Assembly (NCBI GenBank): GCA_030704615.1
Contig: CM060734.1
Coordinates: 29,590,042 to 29,654,041, forward strand
DNA from: Takakia lepidozioides
Taxonomy: Eukaryota; Streptophyta; Takakiopsida; Takakiales; Takakiaceae
Length of the DNA stretch: 64,000 bases
Direction: 5' to 3'
The position numbers were made by a program, and so were the translations under genes. Of the stretch, positions 35,640-47,202 are shown in pieces; the stretch's first letter is position 1; every line of letters starts with the position of its first letter. Below the pieces are notes generated by a model, which saw only the letters and a list, made by a program, of their open reading frames with translations, ran no database searches and had not been told where the DNA came from.

Positions 35640-35957
35640 TTAGAGCATCTCCACCGGGGGTACATCAAACAAACCTGCAACGATAACCTCCTGCGGCCTC
35701 TCCCCTCACCCAGCGGCAACCCCATCAAACTACCCTGCACGTCTTTTCGGCTGACGTGCCTTGCTCCGGAGGGACCACCTGGACTGACGCCGCCTTACCC
35801 TCACGCCATAAATGCACGCAGTGGGGTTTTTAGTCGATCGCAGCAGGTACCAGCCGGGTCCGGCGGGCCTCTATCCTGCACGAAAGTACGGGCCCAGTGA
35901 TACCAGGGCCGGGGGCTCCTTTGCCGGGGCATTTAGGGACCGGTGGAGATGCTCTTA
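35640..35957 (+). mobile_element. MITE (PIF/Harbinger, Tourist-like) in p24 intron 2
   Basis: Perfect 15-bp terminal inverted repeat GAGCATCTCCACCGG (35643-35657) and CCGGTGGAGATGCTC (35940-35954), flanked by the 3-bp direct repeat TTA (35640-35642 and 35955-35957). Both the GAGCATCTCC end and the TTA target duplication are typical of Harbinger-type MITEs in plants. The body is about 280 bp, GC-rich and non-coding. The clean ends suggest a recent insertion. Confidence 0.88.
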
Positions 35958-36585
35958 CACCTTCAAATGTCTACATCGGCTGCGATGCCATAACCATAAT
36001 AATCTAAAACGAAATAGCCAACAATACTTATGTCCAAGAGTAGGTATGGCAGAAATTTTACAGCAATATACTAAAGAATTTTGATCACCATACCAACTCA
36101 CTTTGGGAGAGATGAATGTGTGGAGTGGGTACAGAAGATATCGATCCATTGTTTGCTCAGATTGAAAGGCTTACGGAGGCACTGCAGGTTTTAAGTGCGC
36201 TCTGTAACTGTTTCCTCTATTAACTGTACACTGGAGACTTCCTAGTCTCATCTGTTATTTTATTTGCATGTCCCATGGTGCCAGTTCAGTTGACTTGGGG
36301 GACGTCAGCCAACTCTGTACTTCCAAGTGGTTTGGTCAGAGCTCTCTGACTAAATCGCTGTCTCTCTTTGCCTACCTTATTGAGCAAGGTAAGCTTGGTC
36401 AGCATCTGTGGCATTGTTAAATGGCACTGATGGAAGTGTTTCGTGCATATGGGGCAGTAAATCAAGGATCGAGCCGGCGTGTGCTTTACAACCTTTCCTT
36501 GGAGTTGATGGCACTGGTGGGATCGAGTAGACTCGTAGTTGTCCTGTTACAAAGCCTGTTTGAAAGGAAGCTAACCCATGATTAA

Positions 36586-38629
36586 AACTGCTTGTAATGA
36601 TTCCAAACCTGGCAATAGCCTCCAACATTCTACATGGAGATCCTCAATTCTGAAGGCTCTCAAATTGATACATGGTGATTGTCTTTGTCAACATCAGTAC
36701 AATAACAAGACACATCAAACAAAGAAGAATGTGGGCCACACTGCTGCTCACTGCTCAACAGTAACAAGACCATCAGCGTTGGACCAGACCAACAGCTTCT
36801 AGGGGAGAAGAAATTTTACTCCGAAAAAAACATAAATAGGGGCAACAATGTCCAACCTGTGCTGCAGTACTGTTGTAGTGGCAAAGCTTCTCCTGTTTTT
36901 CCAGCACAGGTGTTGCCGTATTGTTGCACACTGACCCGCATCCTTCATGTTCCCACATTTGGCATACATATGTACAAGGTCATTCTGCAGAATGATATCC
37001 GGCAGAATATGCCAGCATGGACCTCTCTGCCCCTTTCCATGGCTGCCATTAAGAACACAAATGAAGGTGACCTTGTTGGGCTTCAACCCTTCCTGTATCA
37101 TTTGTCTTATACATATACCTGGCCTCCCTCCCAGGATAATATCTCGTGAAATTCCAGCTTTGAAAAGAGTCCTGTGGCTTATACATGCGTTAAGAGCTTA
37201 TTATGTAGGTTTTGCGGGTGGATCATCTCGCAAAATTAGGGTTACACGTGCCAGTGCCGATTTGGTATGCAGAATCCGCATCCCTGGCCACTTTTGCATA
37301 CCGAATTGGCACTCTCCAAGAGGGAGAACATGGAGAATGCAAAGCAATGGGATCCTCAGATCTTAACGCCAGGGAACGGACCGCTTAGCGTTAACTCTGC
37401 CAGGCGCACCCTACCCTGGGCGCGCCCACTGTTACCCGGCAAATTCTTTTTAGTGTATATGGATGGCACCTTACAAATGGGATTTTTCAGATGGCACTCC
37501 TCTCGAGGCACCTTACGCATAAGGTTTTTCTTTTCGAGGCACCTTACAGTTTGTAAGGTTCCTCCTCAAATCCTAACCAATCTGAACCGTCCATTTAGAT
37601 TATCTAAGCCGTCCAGGCATAATTTTTTTTTCGCTGTTTCTTTATGCCGGGTACGGCACTCAGAGCAGGGAGTTCCCGGAATGAGCGCCTTGCACGAGAC
37701 GGTAGCTGAAAAAAAAGAGAATATTTGCGGAGAAGAACAGCAGTAATGTTAGAACTTAATGCAAGTGTGCAATCTCTTACGGCATCATAAACTGGTCTCT
37801 GGCCTATCAAATCTGCCCCACTCCCTCTCAAGAGTGACACAGATTGGAGTGACATGAAACACCAGAGTGACCGAGTGTGACATCACCGAAGTGACACTAG
37901 TAGCTGGCGTGACACAGGAGCGACATGGAAGAGAAAGAGAGTGTCATGCCAATCGGCGTAACTCCCACTTGGTGTTACAAAATTTGACTAAATATAAAAA
38001 ATACAAATAAGAAGTGACACGCAGGAGAGAAACTCGGAATAGTGAGAGTCCCAAACCTGTCGGTGCAACAGATTCTGCATCTGAAAATGTATTGCTGACA
38101 CCATCATCTGAGGAGGCTGTCACGGCATGCTCAGCACTGCTTAACCTTACTATATCTGCAAAAGACAAGCTTCTATCACTATTCAGTGCCCAAGACAAAT
38201 TACTGCTGAAGAGACTTGAGTACATTCAAAACACAGAACTACAACCTCCTCGTCTATTTAACCTTTTAGTGACAAAAACTACTTACTCATCAGAACCCAT
38301 GACAACATCACTTCATGCACCTACCTTGGTGAGAAGAAACAGAGGGGGCTACAAAGCCCGAATTTAATGATGCTCCATTTGTACTCCGTCCCTTTACTTT
38401 TCGAACATATGTGTCCAAGGCAAGGCAATGAGCCTGACAGTATATACTCTTCCCATTCTTGAAAGTCCAGCCATCTGTACATGGTGACCTGTAAAATTGA
38501 AACACACTCAGTGATTCCAATGTCTCAAAGGGTGGGAAGACTATGTGTCCAAGGGGACCATGTCCTCACCTCTGTTTCAGACTGAGAAGGACAACTGCAA
38601 AGACTCTTTGACTATCTGTTCAGAGGTCA
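36586..38629. other. Intergenic between p24 and NAC
   Basis: Contains a PPR fragment (36936-37101, listed) and repeated GGCACCTTAC segments at about 37466, 37508 and 37540. A 354-bp open stretch (38014-38367, +) lacks an ATG start and has no recognisable family. Confidence 0.4.
36936..37101 (-). pseudogene. PPR protein fragment
   Basis: The minus strand reads EGLKPNKVTFICVLNG and later VHMYAKCGNMKDAG, both standard pieces of plant PLS-class pentatricopeptide repeats. Upstream and downstream the frame decays. Too short for a gene. PPR proteins bind organelle RNAs. Confidence 0.7.
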
Positions 38630-39877
38630 TCAGTCGAACATCCACGTTGGAGCCAGTACAGGCATAGCTGGATGTCCAGCAAACTCTAGTATGTTAACTC
38701 CTGACAAATCAGGGCTGTCGAAAATGTCATCATAACGCTCAGGTCTACTCCACAGTTGTGCATCCTCTGAAACATCAGGGCTTTGCAAAGGAATACTGGG
38801 CAGTGAGCCCCCCTGCCTGTTTACTTGCCTCAAGGGATGTATGGATTCAGGGCCCTGCTGCTTGGACAAATGACTCATCATGATTGCTTGGATATCAAGC
38901 TCATGTTCCTCATCTATGGGGGATAACATGTCATTCAACTCGAGGAAATCGCCTTCCAGCATTTCCTCAACTGTGAGTTGCTGTGTCCCTGTGCACTGGC
39001 CAAAACCTTTATCAATGAAGGAGTCCTGCCAGTCGTCATCCTCCTGTTGGCCATCCTGTTGGTCTGCATGGGCAGCCTGTAGGATTTCCTCCAAAATTTC
39101 TGCCTCTTCCTTCGAAAAATGTTCCATCTCTTTCTCAAAATCCACAATTTCTGGACTGCCTGTCAGTGTTGAGCTTGCAGAAGGCAAATTCAAAAAAGAT
39201 GGGTCGATCTCATCCCCAATCGCAAGGGTGCAAAAGCTCTGAGGAGTGCTACCAACAATAACCTCCTCTACGGCTACAGCAGGCTCCAAAGCAGGGACAT
39301 CCTCTACAGGATGACCACCCCCATTTTCCTGAGGAAGAGGTGACTGGTTAGCGGCCTCTGAAAATGCAGCGCCATACTGCTCCCCGTTCTTTGGACCTGG
39401 TCCACTCTTCTTGAAAACTCGGCACAACACAAACGCCTCCTGCAGATTTTCACACTCCTCGCCCATGCGGTATTCGTGCATGACCCAATTTGTCCGTTCC
39501 CCTCCGGAGACCCTTCCTTTGTAAAACACAAGAGTTTTCTTCATTCCGATGGGGCAGGATCCAAACCGAACCACCCTGTCCTTCCCTGAGGCCTTCCAGT
39601 AGCCAGCTTCAGTTGCCCGATTGGTCCGGGTTCCACTGGGATATTTCTTATCGAGAGGGCAGAAAAAATACCACTCCAGATCCTTGCTATCCAAACACGA
39701 CAGGTCAGGTAAATCCCAAGGCTCGCACTTGTACAAATCAACCTCCGAAATCACGTTAAACTCAATTGTGCGGCCAGTCACTTTCCGCTTCAGATAGTAT
39801 GCAACAAGTTCCTCGTCGGTCGGGTGAAATCTGAAGCCCGGGGGCAAAGACGACCGCGCCATCGACTGCGCCTCCAA
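38630..39877 (-). CDS. NAC-domain transcription factor, intronless
   Basis: 415-residue open frame with no intron. The NAC DNA-binding domain spans about residues 11-160: [20 protein letters not shown] (subdomain A), [13 protein letters not shown] (B), [20 protein letters not shown] and [17 protein letters not shown] (C), [13 protein letters not shown] and [10 protein letters not shown] (D), [11 protein letters not shown] (E). The rest is an acidic, Glu/Asp/Gln-rich activation region ending PTWMFD. The LEWYFF and RTNRAT wording recalls the NAC045/NAC086/NAC054 group, a tentative placement. NAC genes normally carry two introns inside the domain. Their absence suggests a retrocopy or intron loss. 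A Met at residue 6 (MARSSLPPG) is the start used by the neighbouring partial duplicate, so the first five residues are uncertain. Confidence 0.92.
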   Translation of the reverse strand: MEAQSMARSSLPPGFRFHPTDEELVAYYLKRKVTGRTIEFNVISEVDLYKCEPWDLPDLSCLDSKDLEWYFFCPLDKKYPSGTRTNRATEAGYWKASGKDRVVRFGSCPIGMKKTLVFYKGRVSGGERTNWVMHEYRMGEECENLQEAFVLCRVFKKSGPGPKNGEQYGAAFSEAANQSPLPQENGGGHPVEDVPALEPAVAVEEVIVGSTPQSFCTLAIGDEIDPSFLNLPSASSTLTGSPEIVDFEKEMEHFSKEEAEILEEILQAAHADQQDGQQEDDDWQDSFIDKGFGQCTGTQQLTVEEMLEGDFLELNDMLSPIDEEHELDIQAIMMSHLSKQQGPESIHPLRQVNRQGGSLPSIPLQSPDVSEDAQLWSRPERYDDIFDSPDLSGVNILEFAGHPAMPVLAPTWMFD

Positions 39878-40055
39878 CCAATCTAACTTACCTCCCGCAA
39901 TTCACCACCGGTAGATATTCTTTCAATCTCCTTCCACCCAATTCTGCTTGATAACCTAGTGAAGCTCTCTGCCTGTCATGGATGAGAGCAGGAGAGCGAA
40001 AAAAGCACAATCAGCAAACACTCCAGCACTGAAAGCTCTCCCTCTCCTTGCTCTC

Positions 40056-40250
40056 CAAACACGACCTGCCAGATAAATCCCAAGGCTCGCACTTGTACAA
40101 ATCAACCTCCGCAATCACGTTAGATCAACTCTGCAGACAGTCACTTACCGCTTCAGATAGTATGCAACAAGCTCCTCGTCGACCGGGTGTGTTCTGAAGC
40201 CGGGGGCCAAAGACAAGCGCGCCATCGATTACGCCTCCAACCGATCTCAC
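40056..40250 (-). pseudogene. Truncated tandem copy of the NAC gene 5' end
   Basis: From ATG at 40225 the minus strand reads [20 protein letters not shown] followed by TAA, aligned with the intact NAC gene. DNA similarity continues through the region encoding [11 protein letters not shown] and also about 20 bp upstream of the start. The copy breaks off after about 170 bp. Several changes and the stop make it non-functional. Confidence 0.88.
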
Positions 40251-42664
40251 TCTTGCTGCCCTTCTCACACACCTTCCGCAAACACACCACCACAAGAAAT
40301 CCCTCCTCTCTCCTTCCACCCGCTTCACAAAGACCAGCTCTTGCACGACAGCCGAGCACCAAGCGAGAAACCCAACTCCTGTTGCACCCCACACCCCCGA
40401 TTAGTTTCTGACCCCGCTTTGACTGGATCCATGCATCCGACGCTCGGAACGCCCCTCTGACAAAGATCTAACGGTCGCATTTTCAACGAGTAACCGCACA
40501 AGGTAGCCATAACCCTAGGTTTTGAGGGGTTTGAATTGGCTTTGCAGTGTGGGGGGCACCTCTCACTCTCTTTATCACAGCTACAACTGCAAAATGAACT
40601 CCACATCAAGTCCATCTCTCCTATCTGAATTGCACTGTGGGGACTTGGACATTGGACCCCGCACCTTCCTTTTCAATGAATGGTAGCTGTGGCCCTTTGA
40701 ATGCACACATGCAATGTAATCTACTACAATGCCTGAGTGGGATGCAAATAACCATCTGGGTGCGTGAATGCCAGTACTGATTACCAGAAAGGCTGCCTCC
40801 AGTTAATGCACAGGGCCGCTGCAATATCATGGTCTACATGTCACCTCTCCATGTGCACCTGCTGCAAATGAAATGCACCAGACAAGCCTGCCCTGAATCA
40901 CCAATCAGTGCCTTCTATCTACAGCTTTGTAATTGCTACCACTACACAAATAAATCCTCTTCAAACAGACTAGCAAGATAGCACCACACACAAGAACACA
41001 AGTTGATTAATTCATAGACTACAAAGTGCCACTGGAGATGAAATGTTGACAGCCCCCCTCCCCTCGCTACCCTTCCACACATTGCAAGACACAATGGCCA
41101 CAAGCAGAGTGAGGACCACACAGGTGCCAAGAGAGAAAGAACATGGAAAATGCGGGAGGTTCTAACCCTCCCCAGCTCCTGGGAATCCTGCTAGCTTCGT
41201 GAGAATCGCCTAGCCAATACGGCCCTTGCATGTCCTGCGCAGGTTCAGGGGAAATGAAACACACCATCCTGTGTACAATGGACTTCGAAGCCCGCAGCCC
41301 GTTTTGGTTCGTGCGTTGAAGGTTTAAGGACAGGTAAAGAGTAGCAATAAAGCACCTACTGAGGCAGCACCCTTATACCCTCAAAGACGCCAATGCATTC
41401 TGTGGATACCAGAAGAATGCCCCCAAAAATTGTAGAAAATAAGCCATAAAAATTACCATTCAGTCACTTAAAATAGCTTCAAGTGATTAACAGAGATCCA
41501 TCTGACTGTTAGATATATATGTTTGATTACAGGTCCCTTAGGAGTCACAAGAGTAGCACCCACATCAACATCCTAAATAATGAAGTAAGAGCAACTTTTT
41601 CAAATACGATTAAAATGCAGCTGTCTTCCATGCCAGCTCTGCTACCATTCTGTGAACACTGCTCCAGTCAAATCTTGGCTGACCACAGTGATGCTGAACT
41701 TTGCAGGAACCAGGAAACACCTCCAGGTATCAAACTGTCACAAAAAGAAAGGCTAATTGAAACTCACAAGGAGCATTATACAGGACTTTCCAGACCACTC
41801 CCTTCCCCTCTCTTCTCCATATCATATTGACAGGCTCTGGAAGGCTACCTCCACTTCATACTCTGTATGTACTGCCCACTACTGCAGTGACACTTCTGCA
41901 ATGGTACCATTCTGCGGTCCTGTCCCCAAGTCTGCAGCAAACAAAACATCATATTGTAGTCTCTCGTAAAGACTGATTCACGATTGAAAGATTAAATGAT
42001 GGACAAGAGAGTGAGAACAAGAAAAAATCTGCAATCAATCACTCAACTTTATAGGCTTCCCAGCTACATCCAACAACGGGTCCTTTGTAAGGAGTTCCAC
42101 CGCTAAATCTAACAGTGCATCATCCATTGTCGATGGGTGCACCACTACTTGGTAGACAGCTAAGCCTAAATGTTGCGTACGCTTTTGCGATAACGTCCAA
42201 CATTGCATTTACAATGCAATGTAATGGGATCCATCTGTTAGTGCAATGGGATCCATCTTCCTGCACAATACACAGTCCATATTTATCACAGCATTCCTAA
42301 GAGAAAACTAAAAAACAACTATATCTTCTTTTCAATTCAGCCCTTCAATCTCTTTATGCTGTATTTGATATGCCACCCCTGTTGCTTCAGAAGTAAACTA
42401 CTGCATCCCATAGATAAAGGCTTCTGGGTGGAGCTCTTTGCCGAAAACCCACCTGGACTGTCTTTCCAACTACCTTCTTATGAACATTCTCCTCAGCAGC
42501 CCCTACAGTCAAACAGACACTCTTTGGCTGATGCCTCAGGTTCATGTTAGGCACTCTCTTCTTAACCATGCCACACTTGTTATCCTCAGATCTACTCTCA
42601 TGTTAGGTGGCACAACTCTGGTACAGATTGAAGCCCCGTGTCTTGTCCTCAACACGTAAGGACG
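40251..42664. other. Intergenic DNA, no gene seen
   Basis: About 2.4 kb without recognisable coding sequence. 42165-42300 carries a segment (GTACGCTTTTGCGATAAC, CAACATTGCATT, GGGATCCATCTTC, ACAGTCCATAT) that recurs at 43090-43195. Confidence 0.4.
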
Positions 42665-42683
42665 CAAGCCATACAGTTGGCCT

Positions 42684-42922
42684 TCTTCTGTGCCGATAAC
42701 TGAAGCAAGACAGGTGGAACAATCAATTCTCCGTAGAGCTTTGCCACTACAAATCGATAAATATCTGACATAGTTGTAGGAAAGTAGGAAAGTAGGAAAG
42801 TATGCATTCTTCTGTGCCGATAGCTGAAGCAAGACAGGTGGAACAATCAATTCTCCGTAGAGCTTTGCCACTACAAATCGATAAATATCTGACATAGTTG
42901 TAGGAAAGTAGGAAAGTATGCA
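42684..42922. repeat. Recent tandem duplication, about 122-bp unit, two copies
   Basis: CTTCTGTGCCGATA(A/G)CTGAAGC through ATAAATATCTGACATAGTTG and GGAAAGTAGGAAAGTATGCA is repeated head-to-tail at 42684 and 42806 with one or two differences. A smaller GGAAAGTA 9-bp repeat closes the first unit. Confidence 0.9.
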
Positions 42923-43675
42923 CCTGTAGCTTGCGTATCAAGGATGCTAAACCATGGCGTGCTTATCTTAATAAGCCACCAGTGAGAGCTGGATATTTTA
43001 TTTCGAGTAGGTACATAGAAACATCTGTCGAGGTGGGAGTGCCAATGACGTCAAAAAAAGAATCCAGCTTCCTACACAGCCAAGCCTGTTGCGAACGCTT
43101 TTGCGATAACAGCCCACATTGCATTGACAACCACATCTGCTAGTATAGTGGGATACATCTTCTTCCATAATAAACAGTCCATATCACAGCATGCGCAAAA
43201 GAAGGTCAATGACATCATCGTCCACACGGCCAGTCAGTTGTTTTCTAAGGACGGTTGTTCGGGGCAGTATAGACAGCTGTATTCCATTTTTGATATGATA
43301 GGCCTCCCACCTCGAAAGATGTTTCCATGCTACCTTACAAACCATGTCGTGCTTATCTTACTCTCCCTCGGACATGAGCATACTCGCCCTTGTGTCAGAA
43401 GTACATCCTCGGCCTTGATGTGTTTGTGCCACAAGTTGCAAGAGTGGAGATAGTGAACAGCCCGCAACATCTGTGTCATCGATCTGTAATACTATGCCTG
43501 TCTCCTATTTCACCTCCCTTTCTGCACTCCATCGTCTCTCTCCCTCTGCACTGGAGGGATGTCCTAATAAACAGACTCTGCTCCCCACTCAAAACATATC
43601 TATCCACATTCCACATCGATGGATCTGATGAGGGACTCCGACAGGTCCTCTCGCTGATTGAAGCCCAAAAAGGCA
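42923..43675. other. Intergenic DNA with a second copy of the 42165-42300 repeat
   Basis: 43090-43195 repeats GAACGCTTTTGCGATAAC, CACATTGCATT, GGGATACATCTTC and ACAGTCCATATCACAGCAT. No gene is recognised. Confidence 0.4.
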
Positions 43676-43985
43676 TGGCAAAGCCCGGGCTAAAGACTCC
43701 CTAGCCCGGGACAAATATTCCGTAGCCCGGGCTTGAAGTGAAGAACATGACCAACGTCTCCTTTCTACCCTGGTTAAATGTTAACTACGTAGGTATATGT
43801 ATCTTTTGAACCGCGGGTTCGATACGTATACATATACACTAGTCATACATACATGTCTGTGGACTTACTGGCAGGGTAGTTGTTTTCTTCCTTTTGGCAG
43901 AGGGAGAAGAGAAGCATCCCACCTATCTTCACGAGGCAAGGATCGATTTGTCTCTCTGGTGCTGAAGATGCTGTTGACATACTGC
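43676..43985 (+). repeat. Left arm of a long inverted repeat with promoter-like content
   Basis: Starts with AGCCCGGGCT-type palindromes and matches the reverse complement of 53310-53625 along about 310 bp: GCCCGGGCTTGAAGTGAAGA, ACCCTGGTTAAATGTTAACT, CATACATACATGT, AGAGAAGAGAAGCATC and GGCAAGGATCGATTTGTCTC. Both arms point inward and end in an ATG-initiated small ORF. They may be the TIRs of one large element or two insertions of one family. Confidence 0.75.
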
Positions 43986-44123
43986 TCGGAAGTATGTGAG
44001 GAAGGGTGTTGCGTGTTGGATTTGGAGAAGCGAGTAAAAGCATGTACTATATCCTCATGTTACTGGTTTTGTGGACTCACCTTAAGTTTCATGCTTGTCA
44101 CTTTCCTCACTCACAAAAGATGA
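43968..44123 (+). CDS. Small cysteine-rich ORF at the inner end of the left inverted repeat
   Basis: 51 codons starting MLLTYCSEVCEEGCCVLDLE and ending LTHKR before TGA. There are seven Cys. The first about 10 codons are shared with the 32-codon ORF of the right arm (MLVKYCSAVCELEKKSADC), the rest is not. Function is unknown, and expression is uncertain. It may simply be the start of a gene whose body was replaced. Confidence 0.25.
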   Translation: MLLTYCSEVCEEGCCVLDLEKRVKACTISSCYWFCGLTLSFMLVTFLTHKR

Positions 44124-45619
44124 AATTGTGCACCGTCTGACCGCTGTGAAGCTCAAAGTTGCGTTAAGTCTATGTATAGGAACACATTTCTTCTTTTCTT
44201 GAGATAGTTTAAGAAGTGTTGAATCAAGCAACGTGGTTGATGTGATGTCTATGGTGTTGTCAACATCCTGCTTCTGAAAACTGCATGCTCGTTGTCCTAT
44301 TTGTCTCAGTTGAGAGTGAGAGTAGGCATCTCTAGAGTTGATATGAACTGAATGGCTTCGAGTTGCAAACATCCTTTTTGGCACGTGCCAGTTGGGGCCA
44401 TGGATTGGAGTAGGGCAGAGGAAGCCAAAGTAGTTCGATCTCGGTCACTTTAGGGCTGCAGGGGTGCCATTAAAACATCAAGTTGATGAGTTCCCGGTGT
44501 TAGGTGTTAGGGGATGCAATGTTGTCTGTGGCCACAGAACTCACTTCCAGCCACTTTCAGCCCGGTCAGTCAGTTGATACGACTGGAACCACCACTGGCT
44601 TTCAAGTTGGGACTCTTCCTCTTTCTTTCCCCTATTTTGAAGATGCCTATGTGAATCTGTTTCCTTGATTGGCTACGTTTCACACCATGACAGACCTCAC
44701 TATCGCATGAGCATGGCGTGCCCATTAGGATTTTACTGACAAGGCCCAAATGATGCGACTCTCAGCAAGAGTTGTAAAGGGGCTGCAATTGAGGAGATGA
44801 CTCAGGTTGGATCGCGGTCATGTCGGTTTTCTTACATTCTAATCCAACTTGGTTCAGTATAGGAGGAGGTGGAAAATTAGCATTTGACCTAACTTGGATA
44901 GGCAAGGAATCAAAAATTCCTAAGAAGAGAAAAAAATTAAGCCTCTCACAGCCCGGTGCAAGACAATTGGCATGGATTGAACAAGTGCCAGAACAAGTGC
45001 CAGATTGTAAAAAATGTCAAACACTAAGCAATATGTTGCTCACGGTGCTGGTCTGAGTGATGTAGATTATAGGATGTGAATAGTGCTAGGAATGTGATAA
45101 TTACATGTGACTTTACTTGTCTCATATGAACTGATGAAAGAACTGTGGCTAACAGGGTTGCAGATTGTCAGCCAGTGGGAGGTGTGTGCCACAGGTGCAG
45201 GGCTACGGCATCTATTGTAATAGCAATTGCTTATGATTTTTGTGGGGTGCAAATCACTGGATATGTCTGTGGAATGCAGCTTAGTGCATTCCCTCACAGG
45301 CCATGATATTTTATGGAAATCTGCGTTGCCACCTCTGGCATCCACGCACAAGGTGTCAATATCAACTTAGTGTTGGGAGGTTCTTTGATTCAGCCACAAA
45401 CCCCAAGAGGTTATCAAGAAGGTTATGTGGATATATAACCGGGTTCTCAAACAAACAAAGAACCGGCAAAAGCTCATAACCGCAAGTTACATAGTTTTGA
45501 GATAACCAGCCTGAAAACCGTCAAAGATCCGCCAATTATTTGATGGAAACTGTCGGTTCTTTGAGGTTCTTACAATTAACCGGAACCATTGGTTTTTTCC
45601 ATAAAAAAATCATGGCCAG
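44124..45619. other. Intergenic DNA inside the inverted-repeat interval
   Basis: No gene recognised. A 45-bp segment at 45275-45320 (CTTAGTGCATTCCCTCACAG, CCATGATATTTTATGG) is repeated in inverse orientation at 45597-45642. Confidence 0.4.
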
Positions 45620-46200
45620 TGAGGGATTGCACTAAGCTGCCATCGATCACTGCGTTGATCCGCTCTGGCAGCTCTGTAAGCCCCGCACAATCCCATAGGT
45701 CGAGCTCTTCTAATGCAACAAATCGACTTGGCCAGCTTGCCTCAATTACCACACTTATTCAAGTTGAGAACTTGCAGTTTCTGAAGTTCCCCAATCTCCT
45801 CTAGCAACCACAAGCCCCTCGCGACCTCAAGTTCCTCAGACAGCTCCGTAAGCCACTCACAATATCTTAGGTAGAGCTCCTCTAATTGTGAGGTGGCAGA
45901 TCAACTCGGACAACTTCCCTAGCTTACCGCACGCTCTCAAGTCGAGCACTCGGAGTCTCTCAAGTTTCCCAATCCGCTCTGGCAGCTCCGTAAGCCCCTT
46001 ACACAAAAGTAGATCGAGCTCTTCTAATTGTGTGAGGCATCAGATCAAATGAGGCGGCAAATTGATTGTGGCAGTTTTTTCAAAGATGCGAGAACCCCCA
46101 CGCACTCTGGTAGTTTGCGCATGTTCCGACTAGAACTTATGTCAAGAACACTAGCTCCTTGAGATACACAAAGGATTTTGGCAAATTTGCTAATCGAGTA
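45620..46200 (-). pseudogene. Leucine-rich repeat remnant of an NBS-LRR-type gene
   Basis: The minus strand reads LEELDLLLCKGLTELPERIG, KLERLRVLDLRACGKLGKLS and, in other frames, LEELYLRYCEWLTELSEEL and IGELQKLQVLNLNKCG. This LxxLxLxxCxxLxxLPxxIxxL pattern with about 24 residues per repeat is characteristic of LRRs of plant immune receptors. RKLPECVGVLASLKKLPQSI lies further upstream. Frameshifts and stops break it, and no NB-ARC domain is seen in the window. Confidence 0.75.
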
Positions 46201-46664
46201 AAAGCGTAGAAAGAGTGGTCTCAATCGACTGGAATGTTTCCAGTCAACAAATTCATTGTGGAGCCTGCCAATGACACGCCTTGCACAATGCTATCCACCT
46301 GCATGAAATTGGAACCAAGGTGAGAAATGATGCGCTTACGTATACTTGATTCATATTCTATCCATCACTCATTCAAGCACCAAACTGATATACATAAATT
46401 TTAGCAAAACTGGCTATGGAGAATGATTCTTTCAATGCCTCGATGGCAAGAAATTAGACAACAAACATATGATATCCACACAAAACAGCAGCGTTACTAG
46501 TATGGGAAAAAAAACGATTTCTACACTGTCTGATCCATCATCTGCTTAGCTCGAAGGGCCATTTCCCCCTTGTCCACCTCCCATAATCGGTCACCAAAAG
46601 GTAGGGAGTTCTCTCTTGAAATTTTCCGACCTATGTCCCGCAACTAATCATGCATCAGCATTTT
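46201..46664. other. Intergenic DNA between LRR remnant and LINE
   Basis: No coding sequence recognised. It ends in a T-rich stretch that is the A-rich tail of the minus-strand LINE. Confidence 0.4.
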
Positions 46665-47202
46665 TTTACTTTTTATTTTATTTACGATAAAGGGGAGCGG
46701 AGGCCCTTTTAATCAAATTAAAAAAGAAGGTTCAACAATTGTGGAAAAAATAACCACTGGGGAGGCCGTGAGGCTTACTGCAGGGAGACATCCCCGAAAC
46801 CTTAGCAGACAAGCTACTGAGCATTGTGAGGGAGCAATGTAGATTTCAGGATATATGGTGTAGAAAGAGAGGAGGTAGAGATGAATGAGGGGCTGCATGC
46901 TAACTGGTCTGCAAGGACCGAAGCCCTGACTTTAAGCAGGAGTGAATCAGCTGAGGAGACTCTTGTCATGTCCAAAGTAGTGAAATGGAGTGACAATAAA
47001 GTAAGAAGAGCTAGAACTGCTGACTGAAGACAGCGAGGAGGAGCGCCTAGCGTGCATTGGAGGTGCAGCCTGCGTGGTCCGAGTTGTGGCTTCTGGTGCT
47101 GCTAGCTCCCATATTGAGCCCACGGTTCAGAACTTGAGCTGCGTTCTGGATTTGGTGTCTCGGGGCTTCTTGTGCCTCCAATTGAATTCTGCATCTTCAC
47201 CC

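Larger units (their letters stand above)
34238..36585 (+). pseudogene. p24 (TMED/emp24) beta-type cargo receptor gene with an in-frame stop in the last exon
   Basis: p24 proteins cycle between ER and Golgi in COPI/COPII vesicles. Exon model: 34238-34462, 35010-35208, 36135-36187, 36403-36585, with consistent phases (0, 1, 0), total 220 codons, the usual family length. Residues 1-29 form a signal peptide. The GOLD domain reads CFRFTLDRKECWSHEVPEDG and continues in exon 2 with GLYKFCFYNTG and ENIDFDVHMDHL. Exon 3 gives DIDPLFAQIERLTEALQ (coiled coil). Exon 4 gives VNQGSSRRVLYNLSLELM, a hydrophobic membrane segment and the tail LLQSLFERKLTHD, matching the family's LLRRLFERKL end. Codon 165 is TAA (36418-36420), which would remove the membrane anchor. 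It may be a true nonsense change, a sequencing error or a wrong acceptor. No other in-phase AG restores the frame. Everything else looks intact. Confidence 0.72.

Noticed and set aside
38880-39242. Ser-rich plus-strand ORF opposite the NAC gene
   Set aside because: Antisense to the acidic Glu/Asp-rich NAC C-terminus, which reads as Ser-rich in reverse.
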